A stretch of DNA of 64,000 nucleotides from Acidobacteriota bacterium (GTDB taxonomy: Bacteria; Acidobacteriota; Blastocatellia; Pyrinomonadales; Pyrinomonadaceae): the NCBI GenBank assembly GCA_016718135.1, contig JADKEF010000004.1, forward strand, positions 350,012 to 414,011. Direction: 5' to 3'. Below the pieces are notes generated by a model. It worked only from the letters and a program-made list of their open reading frames with translations, did not search any database and had not been told where the DNA came from. How positions within the stretch are numbered: the stretch's first letter is position 1; the number at the start of each line of letters is the position of its first letter. A program made the position numbers and the translations under genes. Below, one piece after another: positions 53,331-62,340 of the stretch.

Positions 53331-55211
53331 ATGGAAAATCAGGCGAACAGTAGTAACCAATCTCGTTTTTTGATCGCGGCAGTCTTGTCGATGGCGATCC
53401 TATTTGGCTGGCAGTATTTCATGGCGCCAAAGACGCCTCCGGCTGATAGCAATTCGAATACGGCGGCGAATTCGAATACGGTGGCAAATACCGCTACGCC
53501 GGCCGCGACTCAGGCACCTGCTGCAACGCCGGAAACTGCTGCTGTAACGCCGGATACAACCCCCAATCGTATTGTCACGATCAAGTCTGACCTGTATGAG
53601 GTCAAGATTGATTCGAAGGGAGCTGTGCCGGTCAGCTGGATTCTGCTGAAGACAAAATCGCCTCGCGGCGACTATCCGATCTACGCCGATGGTTCGAATG
53701 GAACCGAGAAAAAGCCTTTGCAGCTGATCTCGGAGAAAGCCCTTTCGCAGAACCCTCGTGAAGTTCCTTTTAGGCTTACAGCCGGCGATCCGGCGATCAC
53801 AACAACTGCAAACGAGCGCAATTATCAGATCTCCGTTGCCGAGGACGCGATCACTTTGAACGCGGGCGAGGAGAAGACGATTGACTTTTCGCTGACCGGC
53901 GAGAACGGTCTTGAGGTCAAGAAGACGTTTGTTTTTAGGGCTGACAGCTACATGTCCGACCTCGCCGTTACCTTCAAAAAGGATGGCCAACCGGTGCCAA
54001 ACGCACAGCTTGCCATCGGTGCCAGCATTGGCGACCACGCGATCAATTTTCACACGCTTTATCACACCGAATCTGAGGCCGTCGCCGCGGTCAATGGCGA
54101 TATCAAGCGGCATCTGGGCAATTACGCTTTCACCTACGATGTGAACGGCCAGGCCGCAAAGCTTTCGGATTCAGGGACGATCGATTGGGTCGCGATGAGC
54201 GATGCGTATTTTGCAATGGCCGCCATTCCGGCGTCGCCGGTAGCAGCGGCCGAGTATAAGGCTTCGAAATACGACGTGAATATCGAGCCGACTTACGACA
54301 GCATTATCAACTGGGTCATCCGCAGCCCGAAAAAAACGGAGACGCGGCACCTCGTCACGGCTTACATGCCCGTTCCCGGCGATGGCTCGGTGACGAAGAT
54401 CTTTACGGGGCCGAAGGATTATTTCCTACTTAACCAGCTTAGCGGTGAGTTGAAAGGTGCAGATGGCCGTGCGGTCTCGATTATCGACCTGATCAATTTC
54501 AGTAATTACTGGTGGCTAAGATGGCTGACCAAGCCACTCTCGATCCCGATCCTGTACGCGCTGAATTTCTTTAACGCCCTGACGCACAACTACGGCGTTG
54601 CGATCATTGTCTTCACGTTCCTGTTCTACATGCTGCTGTTCCCGCTCAGATGGTCACAGAGCAAGTCGTTCAAGAAGGCGTCCGGCAATGCCCCTAAGAT
54701 GAAGGGTATTCAGGACAAGATCAAAGACCTCCAGAAAAAAGGCGTCCCGAACGACGACCCCAAGATGCGAGCCCTCCAAATGGAGCAGCTCAAGATGACC
54801 AAGGACGCGCTCCCCATCGGCGGCTGCCTGCCGATGCTTCTGCAGTTCCCCCTGCTCATCGCATTCTACACCGCCATCACGATCGCCCTCGACGTCCGCC
54901 AGGCATCATTCCTATGGCTCCCTGATCTCTCGGCCGCCGACCCATGGCATATCCTCGAGTTTGCCTTTGCACTCTCGATGATCTTGTCGATGAAGTTCAC
55001 GCCACAGGCCGCGGCGATAACGCCTGAGCAGCAGATGCAACAGAAAATGATACCGTCGGGACTGCTGTTATACTGGTTCTTTGGCAACATCGTCAGCTTT
55101 GGTCAGCAAATGGTGATCAACCGTTTGAATACCACAAACACACCTCCGGGTACCGAGATAGTTGATTCGGTTCCGAAGGGCGCGAAGCAAGTGAAGCCGA
55201 AGATGGCATAA
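53331..55211 (+). CDS. yidC: Membrane protein insertase YidC
   Basis: 626 residues from ATG 53331. An N-terminal anchor (SRFLIAAVLSMAILFGWQYF, about residues 10-30) is followed by an Asn/Thr/Ala-rich linker, the large periplasmic beta-sandwich domain (about 85-350), and the five-helix insertase core. The latter includes YGVAIIVFTFLFYMLLFPL followed by RWSQ with the conserved hydrophilic-groove Arg, then the GGCLPMLLQFPLLIAFYTAI segment. It inserts and folds inner-membrane proteins with or without SecYEG. It is followed 7 bases on by the jag-like gene. Confidence 0.96.
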   Translation: MENQANSSNQSRFLIAAVLSMAILFGWQYFMAPKTPPADSNSNTAANSNTVANTATPAATQAPAATPETAAVTPDTTPNRIVTIKSDLYEVKIDSKGAVPVSWILLKTKSPRGDYPIYADGSNGTEKKPLQLISEKALSQNPREVPFRLTAGDPAITTTANERNYQISVAEDAITLNAGEEKTIDFSLTGENGLEVKKTFVFRADSYMSDLAVTFKKDGQPVPNAQLAIGASIGDHAINFHTLYHTESEAVAAVNGDIKRHLGNYAFTYDVNGQAAKLSDSGTIDWVAMSDAYFAMAAIPASPVAAAEYKASKYDVNIEPTYDSIINWVIRSPKKTETRHLVTAYMPVPGDGSVTKIFTGPKDYFLLNQLSGELKGADGRAVSIIDLINFSNYWWLRWLTKPLSIPILYALNFFNALTHNYGVAIIVFTFLFYMLLFPLRWSQSKSFKKASGNAPKMKGIQDKIKDLQKKGVPNDDPKMRALQMEQLKMTKDALPIGGCLPMLLQFPLLIAFYTAITIALDVRQASFLWLPDLSAADPWHILEFAFALSMILSMKFTPQAAAITPEQQMQQKMIPSGLLLYWFFGNIVSFGQQMVINRLNTTNTPPGTEIVDSVPKGAKQVKPKMA

Positions 55212-55218
55212 AGTTTCT

Positions 55219-55668
55219 ATGAACGAGATCTGCACAAACGCAAAAGAGTATTTGGGTGGCTTGGTAACCGACCTTGGTTTTGACTTGACCGTTGGAGCCG
55301 AGTGGAACGACGAAGGCTGTTTGCTGAATTTGGTCGGTGAAGACTCGCACTTCGCATTGGCTGAGAACGGTGAATTGCTGGATGCGTTTGAGGTTTTGTT
55401 ATTTCAGGTTTACGGACGACAACTCGATCGTGAGCATCGATTCGTTGTTGATGCTGAAGGCTTTCGTCAGACACGCAAAGCCGAGCTTCACGCGATGGCC
55501 CGATTTGCTGCAGATCAGGTTCGCAAGAACGGAAGGCCATTTACCTTCGGCGTACTCAATTCCACCGAACGCCGGATCATCCACCTGACCCTGCAAAGGG
55601 AGGAAGATCTATTCACTGAATCTGTCGGCGACGGTCGCGAGCGACGGCTTCAGATCCGCTTACAATAA
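55219..55668 (+). CDS. R3H/KH domain RNA-binding protein (Jag/KhpB-like)
   Basis: 149 residues. The KH-like part (about residues 15-80, GFDLTVGAEWNDEGCLLNLVG...ENGELLDAFEVLLFQVYGRQ) is followed by an R3H domain (about 85-149: RKNGRPFTFGVLNSTERRIIHLTLQ). The N-terminal Jag domain of longer homologues is missing. Such proteins bind RNA and are linked to cell elongation. It follows yidC, its usual partner, and precedes mnmE. Confidence 0.85.
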   Translation: MNEICTNAKEYLGGLVTDLGFDLTVGAEWNDEGCLLNLVGEDSHFALAENGELLDAFEVLLFQVYGRQLDREHRFVVDAEGFRQTRKAELHAMARFAADQVRKNGRPFTFGVLNSTERRIIHLTLQREEDLFTESVGDGRERRLQIRLQ

Positions 55669-55745
55669 CATTGATCCGATTGGGTGAACATGGATAGACA
55701 GGATCCTATTTCTATCCTGTTCCTCCAGACTATCCCGTTTGAATA

Positions 55746-57128
55746 ATGCCTGACACAATAGTCGCACTCGCAACCCCAACCGGCCGCAGCGGCATCGGTG
55801 TGATTCGTTTGAGTGGCGACAATGCGCTCGGCATATGTCGCAATTTGGTCAGCGATCAAGAATTTTCTCCTGAACCGCGAAAAGCACACCTTCGACAGCT
55901 TCACGATTTAACGAGCGGCGAGACGATCGACGAGTCTTTGATCACATATTTCAGAGCTCCACATTCATTCACCGGCGAAGATGTTGTGGAGATGAGCTGT
56001 CACGGCTCGCCTGTGCTATTGCGTCAAGTCATAGATATTTGTCTCAAACTGGATGCACGGATGGCTGAGGCCGGTGAGTTCTCCTTGCGTGCTTTGGCAA
56101 ACGGCCGGATCGACCTGGCGGAAGCCGAGGCTATTCGCGACTTGATAGATTCGCAATCCGCTGCATCGGCACGTCAGGCCGTCCGACAGATGCGCGGCGA
56201 GATGTCGCAAAGTCTGCAACCTCTAAAAGATGATCTGCTGAATATCATCGTTGTGCTCGAATCTGCTCTTGAGTTTGTCGAGGACGATCTGCCGCCTTCA
56301 CAGCTCGATAGCGTCACGTCGCGACTGGTGGAGATAGCGTCTGAGGCCAAACGGCTTGCTGAAACATATGACGCTGGGCATCTGATTCGGGAGGGATTGC
56401 GAGTCGCTTTGGTTGGCCGTCCAAATGTGGGTAAATCCAGTCTTTTCAATGCTTTACTGGGAAGCGATCGAGCTATCGTCGCGGACATCGCGGGGACTAC
56501 GCGCGATCAGATACATGAGAGATTTATCATCAATGATATTCCAATCTCGTTGATCGATACGGCGGGATTGCGTGATACGACCGATACTGTAGAGAGCATA
56601 GGCGTCGAACGCTCGCGAGCTACGATCGCCGATGCGGACATGGTCATCGTGATGCTCGATGCCAGCGAGCAAACATCTGATGAAGACCGGGAGATACTGG
56701 AGAGCGTCAAGGATCTAAGCTATCTGGTCGCCTTGAACAAGATCGACAAGCTGCCTTCGACGGACATCGACAAGATCGTCGCGTCCGAACACTCAAGCCT
56801 TTCGTACCTACGCGAGAAGATCGTACCGCTTTCTGCGAAGACAGGAGAAGGTCTAGACGATCTTCGTCAAGCGATCATCCGGCCATTTGGAATTCAGGAT
56901 GTTTCAACCTTAGGTTTTCTCGTAACCGATGCCCGCCATCACGACCTGTTGATCAGAACCAAAACAGAGATCGAGCAATCCATCCAACAATTAAACGATA
57001 AGATGAGCGAAGAGATCGTCCTTATCGGCCTGCACAACGCACTCAGATATCTCGGTGAGATCACAGGTGAAACGACCACCGAAGACATGCTAAGTCGAAT
57101 CTTTTCAACGTTTTGCATTGGGAAATAG
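55746..57128 (+). CDS. mnmE: tRNA modification GTPase MnmE
   Basis: 460 residues. With MnmG it makes the xm5U modification of wobble uridine in several tRNAs. The N-terminal formyl-THF-binding domain (IVALATPTGRSGIGVIRLSG) comes first; then a helical domain that holds the G domain with GRPNVGKSSLFNALLG, TTRD, DTAGLRDT and NKIDK; then the C-terminal CIGK motif with the catalytic Cys. It is directly upstream of mnmG. Confidence 0.96.
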   Translation: MPDTIVALATPTGRSGIGVIRLSGDNALGICRNLVSDQEFSPEPRKAHLRQLHDLTSGETIDESLITYFRAPHSFTGEDVVEMSCHGSPVLLRQVIDICLKLDARMAEAGEFSLRALANGRIDLAEAEAIRDLIDSQSAASARQAVRQMRGEMSQSLQPLKDDLLNIIVVLESALEFVEDDLPPSQLDSVTSRLVEIASEAKRLAETYDAGHLIREGLRVALVGRPNVGKSSLFNALLGSDRAIVADIAGTTRDQIHERFIINDIPISLIDTAGLRDTTDTVESIGVERSRATIADADMVIVMLDASEQTSDEDREILESVKDLSYLVALNKIDKLPSTDIDKIVASEHSSLSYLREKIVPLSAKTGEGLDDLRQAIIRPFGIQDVSTLGFLVTDARHHDLLIRTKTEIEQSIQQLNDKMSEEIVLIGLHNALRYLGEITGETTTEDMLSRIFSTFCIGK

Positions 57129-57218
57129 GCTGGGTTTTACTGTCCTTGCGGCAAAATTGTCATTGCTAAAATACTGTAATTTCAATATAGTTAAGGGTTT
57201 CGCTGTTGGAATTGGATT

Positions 57219-59102
57219 ATGTTCGACGAGACTTTTGATGTGATAGTGATCGGGGCTGGGCACGCTGGATGCGAAGCGGCCTCGGCCTCTGCACGGCTTG
57301 GTGCGCGGACAGCGATCGTTACCATCAATTTGGATCTGATCGGACAGATGTCTTGTAATCCGGCGGTGGGTGGAATAGCCAAGGGCCACGTCGTTCGCGA
57401 GATAGACGCGCTCGGCGGCATCATGGGCCGCGTGATCGACCGGACGGGGATCCAGTTTCGCTTACTCAATCGCTCTCGTGGACCGGCAGTACAATCGCCG
57501 CGTGCTCAGGCGGATCGAAGCCTATATCGCACCGAAATGCGTCGCGTACTTGAGGCGACACCAGACTTATATCTCCGACAAGGCTTCGTAATTGACCTAA
57601 TTGTTGATCACAATAAGGTTATAGGCGTAGAGATGCAGGACACGCGTCGGTTTGGGGCGAGATCCGTTGTCATTGCGACGGGTACATTTCTAAACGGTAC
57701 AATTCACACAGGCCCCAAAACGTATTCCGCCGGGCGAGCCGGTGAACCTGCCTCAATAGAGCTTGCTGAGAGTCTGAAACGCCTTGGTTTTCCGGTTGGT
57801 CGTTTGAAAACAGGTACGCCGCCGCGTCTCGATGGCCGCACCATCGACTAGGATGCTTTCGAAGCGCAGCCGCCCGATGAAAAGCCGGTCGCCTTTTCAT
57901 TCGCAACGGAGAAGATCGAGCAACCACAGATCCAGTGTCATATCGGGTATACAAGCGAGCGGCTTCACCAGACTATTCGCGACAATTTGCATCAGTCACC
58001 ACTTTACTCTGGGAAGATAAAGGGGGTCGGCCCGCGTTATTGTCCGTCGATCGAAGATAAGGTTGTAAAGTTCGCTGAGAAAGATCGGCATCAGCTCTTC
58101 CTCGAACCGGAAGGGCACAAAACCAACGAGGTCTACCTCAATGGTTTCTCTACATCGCTTCCGTCCGATCTACAGCTGGACTTGCTGCGTATGGTCGACG
58201 GCTTCGAAAACGTTCAGATCATTCGTCCGGGGTATGCGATCGAGTATGATTTTGTCGATCCACGAGAGTTGCGTCCAACCATGGCATCGACGCGAATGGA
58301 AGGCCTTTTCCTAGCGGGGCAGATCAATGGAACGACGGGTTACGAAGAGGCTGCGTGTCAGGGGCTTCTGGCTGGAATCAACGCGGCGTACGCTGTTGAC
58401 GGCCGTAAAGAGTTTATTTTGCAACGAGATGAGGCCTATATCGGAGTCCTGGCGGATGACCTCATCCGGCACGGCGTCGATGAGCCATATCGTTTGTTCA
58501 CCTCGCGAGCCGAGGCTCGTCTAACGCTTCGTCATGACAATGCGGACCAGCGTCTTTCGCCAAAAGGCCGCGACGCGGGTTTGGTAGGTGACAGCGACTG
58601 GGAGCGGTTTAGCGCGAAGCGTGACCGAATCGCGAATCTACGAAATGCGCTTGATTTTACGAGAATTAAACGTTCGTCGGTCGAGTATGCGTCGGTATCG
58701 CAGATCCTCGGTGTTGATTTGGGAGATTCTATAACCTTATCTCAATTGGCAATGCGTCAGGGAGTAAAGCCTGAATTGATCCATCGCTTGTTGCCATCAG
58801 AAATTCAGGCTGACATCCGAATGGCCGATCTTGAGACCGCTCTTGCGGATTCTCTTTACAGCGGTTATATCGAGAAGCAAAAAGTGGCGACGGAAAGGGT
58901 AAATCATCATGACACCTTGAAAGTGCCTGTAGATTTCCAGTTTAGTACGATTGGCGGCCTCTCGAATGAAATGGTTGAGCGATTGGAACGAGCTCGGCCG
59001 AGCAATTTTGGTCAGGTTCGAAACATTTCCGGACTCCCTCCGGCAGCGGTTTCCTCGGTATTGGTTCATCTTTCGGCAAATTCATCTGCAAAGGCCGCCT
59101 AA
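57219..59102 (+). pseudogene. mnmG: tRNA uridine modification enzyme MnmG (in-frame amber codon)
   Basis: Two adjacent open frames in the same reading phase encode MnmG. The first part has the FAD-binding motif VIVIGAGHAGCEAASASARLG and MSCNPAVGGIAKGHVV, and runs to RTID, where TAG (57849-57851) intervenes. The second part continues DAFEAQPPDEKPVAFSF, GVGPRYCPSIEDKVVKF, LEPEGHKTNEVYLNGFSTSLP, and a C-terminal helical domain ending in ...LSANSSAKAA. Relatives have a residue such as Phe or Trp where the stop lies, so TGG to TAG is a plausible single change. Without it the protein is 627 residues. MnmG pairs with MnmE upstream. Confidence 0.88.
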
Positions 59103-59119
59103 TGTGGTACGTGCCACAT
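59102..59119. promoter_or_regulatory. parS-like palindrome (copy 1)
   Basis: ATGTGGTACGTGCCACAT has 6-bp arms around TACGTG and shares ACGTG and the TGT/ACA ends with the usual parS (TGTTTCACGTGAAACA). It starts at the last base of the mnmG stop, 140 bases before parA. A second copy is at 59185-59202. Confidence 0.5.
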
Positions 59120-59151
59120 TTGGAACACATTTATCCCGATAAGAAATCATT

Positions 59152-59182
59152 TAGAACGACAGACCAGACGGTCTGAGGTTCT
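59152..59182. repeat. AGACC/GGTCT inverted repeat
   Basis: GAACGACAGACC-AGAC-GGTCTGAGGTTC is a short palindromic element similar to the one at 47345-47432. It lies between the two parS-like sites. Confidence 0.5.
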
Positions 59183-59184
59183 CC

Positions 59185-59202
59185 ATGTGGTACGTGCCAC
59201 AT
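59185..59202. promoter_or_regulatory. parS-like palindrome (copy 2)
   Basis: A second identical copy of ATGTGGTACGTGCCACAT, 58 bases before the parA start. Two copies of an 18-bp palindrome in one short gap next to parAB suggest ParB binding or ParA autoregulation. Confidence 0.5.
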
Positions 59203-59259
59203 TCCAAATTAGATAATATTTTGGCGCCTGTGCTAACTTAGAAATTCGCTAGAATTACG

Positions 59260-60021
59260 ATGGGAAAGATCATTGCGGTTGCAAATCAGAAAGGCGGAGT
59301 TGGGAAAACGACTACTGCGGTAAATCTGTCGGCGGCGTTAGCTGCTGAAGGGAAGAAGGTGTTGCTTGTCGACGCTGATCCGCAGGCCAACGCCACGTCA
59401 GGGGCGGGCATCGTGAAGAACAACTCACGAAAGTCTCTCTATGACGCTCTTGTAAATGGTGATTCACCGAGAGAAATGGTGCTTTCAACTGAAATACCGA
59501 CCCTTTGGGTGTTGCCGGCTGACAAAAACCTTGCGGGGGCAGAGATCGAACTGGTGGAGATGGCAGATCGAAATCAGGCCCTCAAGAAACTGCTCGAGTC
59601 AGTAAAAGACTATTTTCATTATCTGATAATCGATTGTCCGCCATCGCTCGGAATCTTGACGGTTAATGGTTTGACTGCGGCGGATTCATTGCTTGTTCCT
59701 ATACAGTGCGAGTATTACGCACTCGAAGGCGTGACTGAACTTTTTGATACGCTTGCTAGGCTACGCCGGGAACTCAATCCACAATTATCTATCGAGGGGC
59801 TTTTGCTGACGATGTACGACGAGCGAACGAATCTTTCTGCCGCAGTAGCTAAGGATCTTAGGGATTTCTATGGATCGCAGGTCCTTGACACAGTTATCCC
59901 GCGAAATGTACGTCTTGCCGAGGCACCTAGTTTTGGAAAGCCGATATTGCTTTACGATCCGCGTTCGCGTGGGGCTGAGGCCTATGTTTCGCTTGCTAAG
60001 GAGATAATAAACAATGGCTAG
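59260..60021 (+). CDS. parA: Chromosome partitioning ATPase ParA (Soj)
   Basis: 253 residues. The deviant Walker A (KGGVGKTTTAVNLSAAL), DADPQANAT, and IDCPPSLGILTVNG motifs identify ParA/Soj. It is an ATP-dependent dimer that binds the nucleoid and, with ParB on parS, moves origins apart; it may also modulate DnaA. It starts with MGKIIAVANQ, and its stop overlaps the parB start by 8 bases. This fits its place near the probable origin. Confidence 0.96.
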   Translation: MGKIIAVANQKGGVGKTTTAVNLSAALAAEGKKVLLVDADPQANATSGAGIVKNNSRKSLYDALVNGDSPREMVLSTEIPTLWVLPADKNLAGAEIELVEMADRNQALKKLLESVKDYFHYLIIDCPPSLGILTVNGLTAADSLLVPIQCEYYALEGVTELFDTLARLRRELNPQLSIEGLLLTMYDERTNLSAAVAKDLRDFYGSQVLDTVIPRNVRLAEAPSFGKPILLYDPRSRGAEAYVSLAKEIINNG

Positions 60022-60877
60022 ACAACCACTTGGCCGGGGATTGAGCGCACTGCTGGGCGACGAGAAGGTAGAAGAGGTCCAGGGTGCGACAAGCATGGAG
60101 ATCGACATCGATCTGATATCTCCAAATCCTGAGCAGCCGCGAACTCGTTTTGCTGAAGAGAATCTCGAAGAGCTGACACAATCGATCCGTGCAAACGGTG
60201 TGGTCCAACCGATCGTTGTTCGCCAACGAGGGAATCGGTATGAGATCGTAGCCGGCGAACGCCGATGGCGTGCGAGCCAGCGGGCGGAGTTGAGGCGAAT
60301 TCCAGCCGTCGTTAAGGAAGTTTCTGACGATAAAATGCTCGAGCTTGCACTCATCGAGAACATTCAACGGCAGGAATTGAATCCGGTAGAGGAGGCGAGA
60401 GCCTACAGCAAACTCATAGCCGAGCTTGAGCTTACGCAGGAAGTTGTAGCCGAGCGTGTGGGCAAATCACGAACGGTGGTGACGACTGCGATCCGGCTGT
60501 TACGGCTTCCCGGAGAGGTTTTGCGCGAGATAGAGCAAGGACGTATTTCAGCAGGTCATGGGCGGGCACTGCTAATGACTACGGATCCAATGATCCAGCG
60601 GCAGGTGGCAAATTCGATAATTGATTTTGGGCTATCGGTACGTGAGACGGAAAAGACCGTCAAGCGACTTTCGAGATCACCGCAAACGACAGAGAAGAAA
60701 CAAGTTACTCGTGTTGTAGATGCCAATGTGAAGGCGGCTGAGACGCGGCTGATGCGAACTTTAAGTACCAACGTGAAGATCAAGCCTGATAAAAAGGGAA
60801 TTGGCGGAAAGATCGAGATCGAATACTACAGTGTCGATGACCTCGATAGGATATATCAGTTAATTATAAGACAATAA
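60014..60877 (+). CDS. parB: Chromosome partitioning protein ParB (Spo0J)
   Basis: 287 residues. The N-terminus opens ARQPLGRGLSALLG. Next come the CTP-binding ParB/Srx domain (ISPNPEQPRTRF, GERRWRASQRAEL, NIQRQELNPVEEA) and the HTH that reads parS (VVAERVGKSRTVVTTAIRLLRLP), then a basic C-terminal dimer domain. ParB loads on parS as a CTP-gated clamp and recruits SMC. It overlaps parA by 8 bases. It is 14 bases upstream of selD, so the three genes may be cotranscribed. Confidence 0.96.
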   Translation: MARQPLGRGLSALLGDEKVEEVQGATSMEIDIDLISPNPEQPRTRFAEENLEELTQSIRANGVVQPIVVRQRGNRYEIVAGERRWRASQRAELRRIPAVVKEVSDDKMLELALIENIQRQELNPVEEARAYSKLIAELELTQEVVAERVGKSRTVVTTAIRLLRLPGEVLREIEQGRISAGHGRALLMTTDPMIQRQVANSIIDFGLSVRETEKTVKRLSRSPQTTEKKQVTRVVDANVKAAETRLMRTLSTNVKIKPDKKGIGGKIEIEYYSVDDLDRIYQLIIRQ

Positions 60878-60891
60878 AGGAGTTACCGTAC

Positions 60892-61904
60892 ATGCGTCTC
60901 ACGGAAATGGTAGATTGCGCCGGTTGAGTGGCCAAACTCGCACCGAGCGACCTTGCCCAAGTTTTGGGTAAGCTACCAAAACAGCATAATGAAAACGTGA
61001 TCGTCGGCTTCGAGACAGCTGACGATGCGGCTGTTTATCGCCTTTCGGACGAAATGGCCTTGTGCAGACGGTTGATTTTTTTACTCCTGTCGCTGATGAT
61101 CCTGAGACCTACGGTCGTGTCGCGGCGATCAATTCGCTCAATGATGTCTACGCGATGGGCGGCACTCCGATATCGGCATTGTCTATCGTTTGTTTTCCGC
61201 AGAAAGGTGACTGGGATATTCTCGGAGCGATCCTTGCTGGTGGCCAGGCGGCGATGAATGAGGCTGGAGTGGTCGTTGTCGGCGGGCACTCGGTCGATGA
61301 CAAAGAGATGAAGTTCGGATATGCGGTAACTGGCGTTATCGATCCGAAGAAAATTGTCACGAACGCTGGAGCCCAGGTTGGTGACGTGCTTATCCTGACC
61401 AAACCGATTGGCACTGGTGCGATAAACACCGCCGTAAAGCGTGGTAAGGCTAAGCCTGAAACGGAGGCTGCCGCGATCAAAGCGATGACAACATCAGCCG
61501 CTGCCGCGTCAAAGGTGATGCAGAAAGTTGGTGCGAATGCTTGTACCGATGTTACCGGGTTCGGATTGCTCGGCCACGGCTACGAAATGGCAAAAGGCAG
61601 CAAGGTGACGTTAAATATTGATTCTAAACGAGTTCCGCTACTTCCTGACGTGCTTGAGCTGATCGCTGATGGTATGCTGACGCGTGGTGACAAGAATAAT
61701 CGTGTTTATGTCGGCGAAACGGTTAGAATAGCGGATAGTGTGTCTGGCGTTATGCAAAGCGCGTTGTTCGATCCGCAAACTGCGGGCGGATTGCTGATCA
61801 GCCTACCGAGAGAGGCTGCCGAGGCATTCTTAGCGGAAATGCCTGACTCGCACTTGATAGGTATGGTTTCTGAGTTCGGCGGTCGTTTGATAGAGGTGAG
61901 TTAG
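60892..61904 (+). pseudogene. selD: Selenide, water dikinase SelD with in-frame UGA (Sec); one frameshift
   Basis: ATG 60892, after AAAGGAG, reads MRLTEMVDCAG-UGA-VAKLAP. The UGA (60925-60927) lies exactly where E. coli SelD has catalytic Cys17 (Lys three residues on is kept), so it should encode Sec. A hairpin follows (see SECIS entry). The rest matches SelD: VIVGFETADDAAVYRL, then after a one-base loss at 61060-61063 (GCCTTG_TGCAG) VQTVDFFTPVADDPETYG, AAINSLNDVYAMGGTP, GGQAAMNEAGVVVVGGHSV, and DPQTAGGLLISLP. The restored protein has about 337 residues and makes selenophosphate from selenide and ATP. Type 'pseudogene' only flags the frame break, which is probably a sequencing error or a slip. 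It overlaps the tatA/B start by one base. Confidence 0.9.
60952..60972 (+). promoter_or_regulatory. Candidate bacterial SECIS hairpin of selD
   Basis: CTTGCCCAA-GTT-TTGGGTAAG forms a 9-bp stem with loop GUU. The loop begins with G and starts 33 bases after the UGA, within the usual 16-37 base window of bacterial SECIS elements. Confidence 0.7.
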
Positions 61905-62332
61905 TGTTTCTTTTTATTCTAGAGTCAATCGGAACGTCAGAGTTGATCCTGATCGGGATTGTTGCGCTGATGTTCCTAGGACCGCGCCGTCTGCCTGAGA
62001 TCGCTAAGAAGGCGGGCAAGATAATGTCCGAATTTCGCGGGACCGCCAACGAGTTTAAGCAGACATGGCAACAGGAGGTCGATTTCGAGGAAGAGAAGAA
62101 GGCGCTGGATCTGAATACTATCGAGGCCGAAGCACAACCGGTGGTCCGCACGGGCAATCCGAACCAAGAAACGATAGCCGAGCTTTCGGCCGCACCGGCG
62201 GTTGTTGAGGTCGATGCCGAGACGATCAAAGAAAGAATGGGTATAGACAGGCCGATTTTTGACGAAAAGAGTATTGAGTCGCCTGCTGAACAAACGACAC
62301 CGGATGTAAACGATAAGAGGAATTGGCTTTAA
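61904..62332 (+). CDS. Twin-arginine translocase subunit TatA/TatB
   Basis: 142 residues, with a GTG start (overlapping the selD stop by one base). It has one N-terminal membrane helix with the conserved IGTSELILIGIVALMFLGPRRLPEIAKKAGK, including the FGP-like LGPRRLP hinge, then an amphipathic helix and a long acidic cytoplasmic tail (to RNWL). The length and tail favour TatB, but in many Acidobacteria one protein serves both roles. It is followed by tatC and probably exports the PhoX precursor, among others. Confidence 0.88.
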   Translation: MFLFILESIGTSELILIGIVALMFLGPRRLPEIAKKAGKIMSEFRGTANEFKQTWQQEVDFEEEKKALDLNTIEAEAQPVVRTGNPNQETIAELSAAPAVVEVDAETIKERMGIDRPIFDEKSIESPAEQTTPDVNDKRNWL

Positions 62333-62340
62333 CTTCGCGA

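Noticed and set aside
57849..57851. Amber codon in mnmG read as pyrrolysine
   Set aside because: There is no pyl gene or insertion element here, MnmG is not a Pyl protein, and many genes in the window end in TAG. A point change or an error is simpler.
60925..60927. UGA in selD as a plain stop with a GTG restart
   Set aside because: The codons before it are SelD-like (MRLTEMVDCAG), the position is the catalytic residue, and a SECIS-type hairpin plus selC are present.
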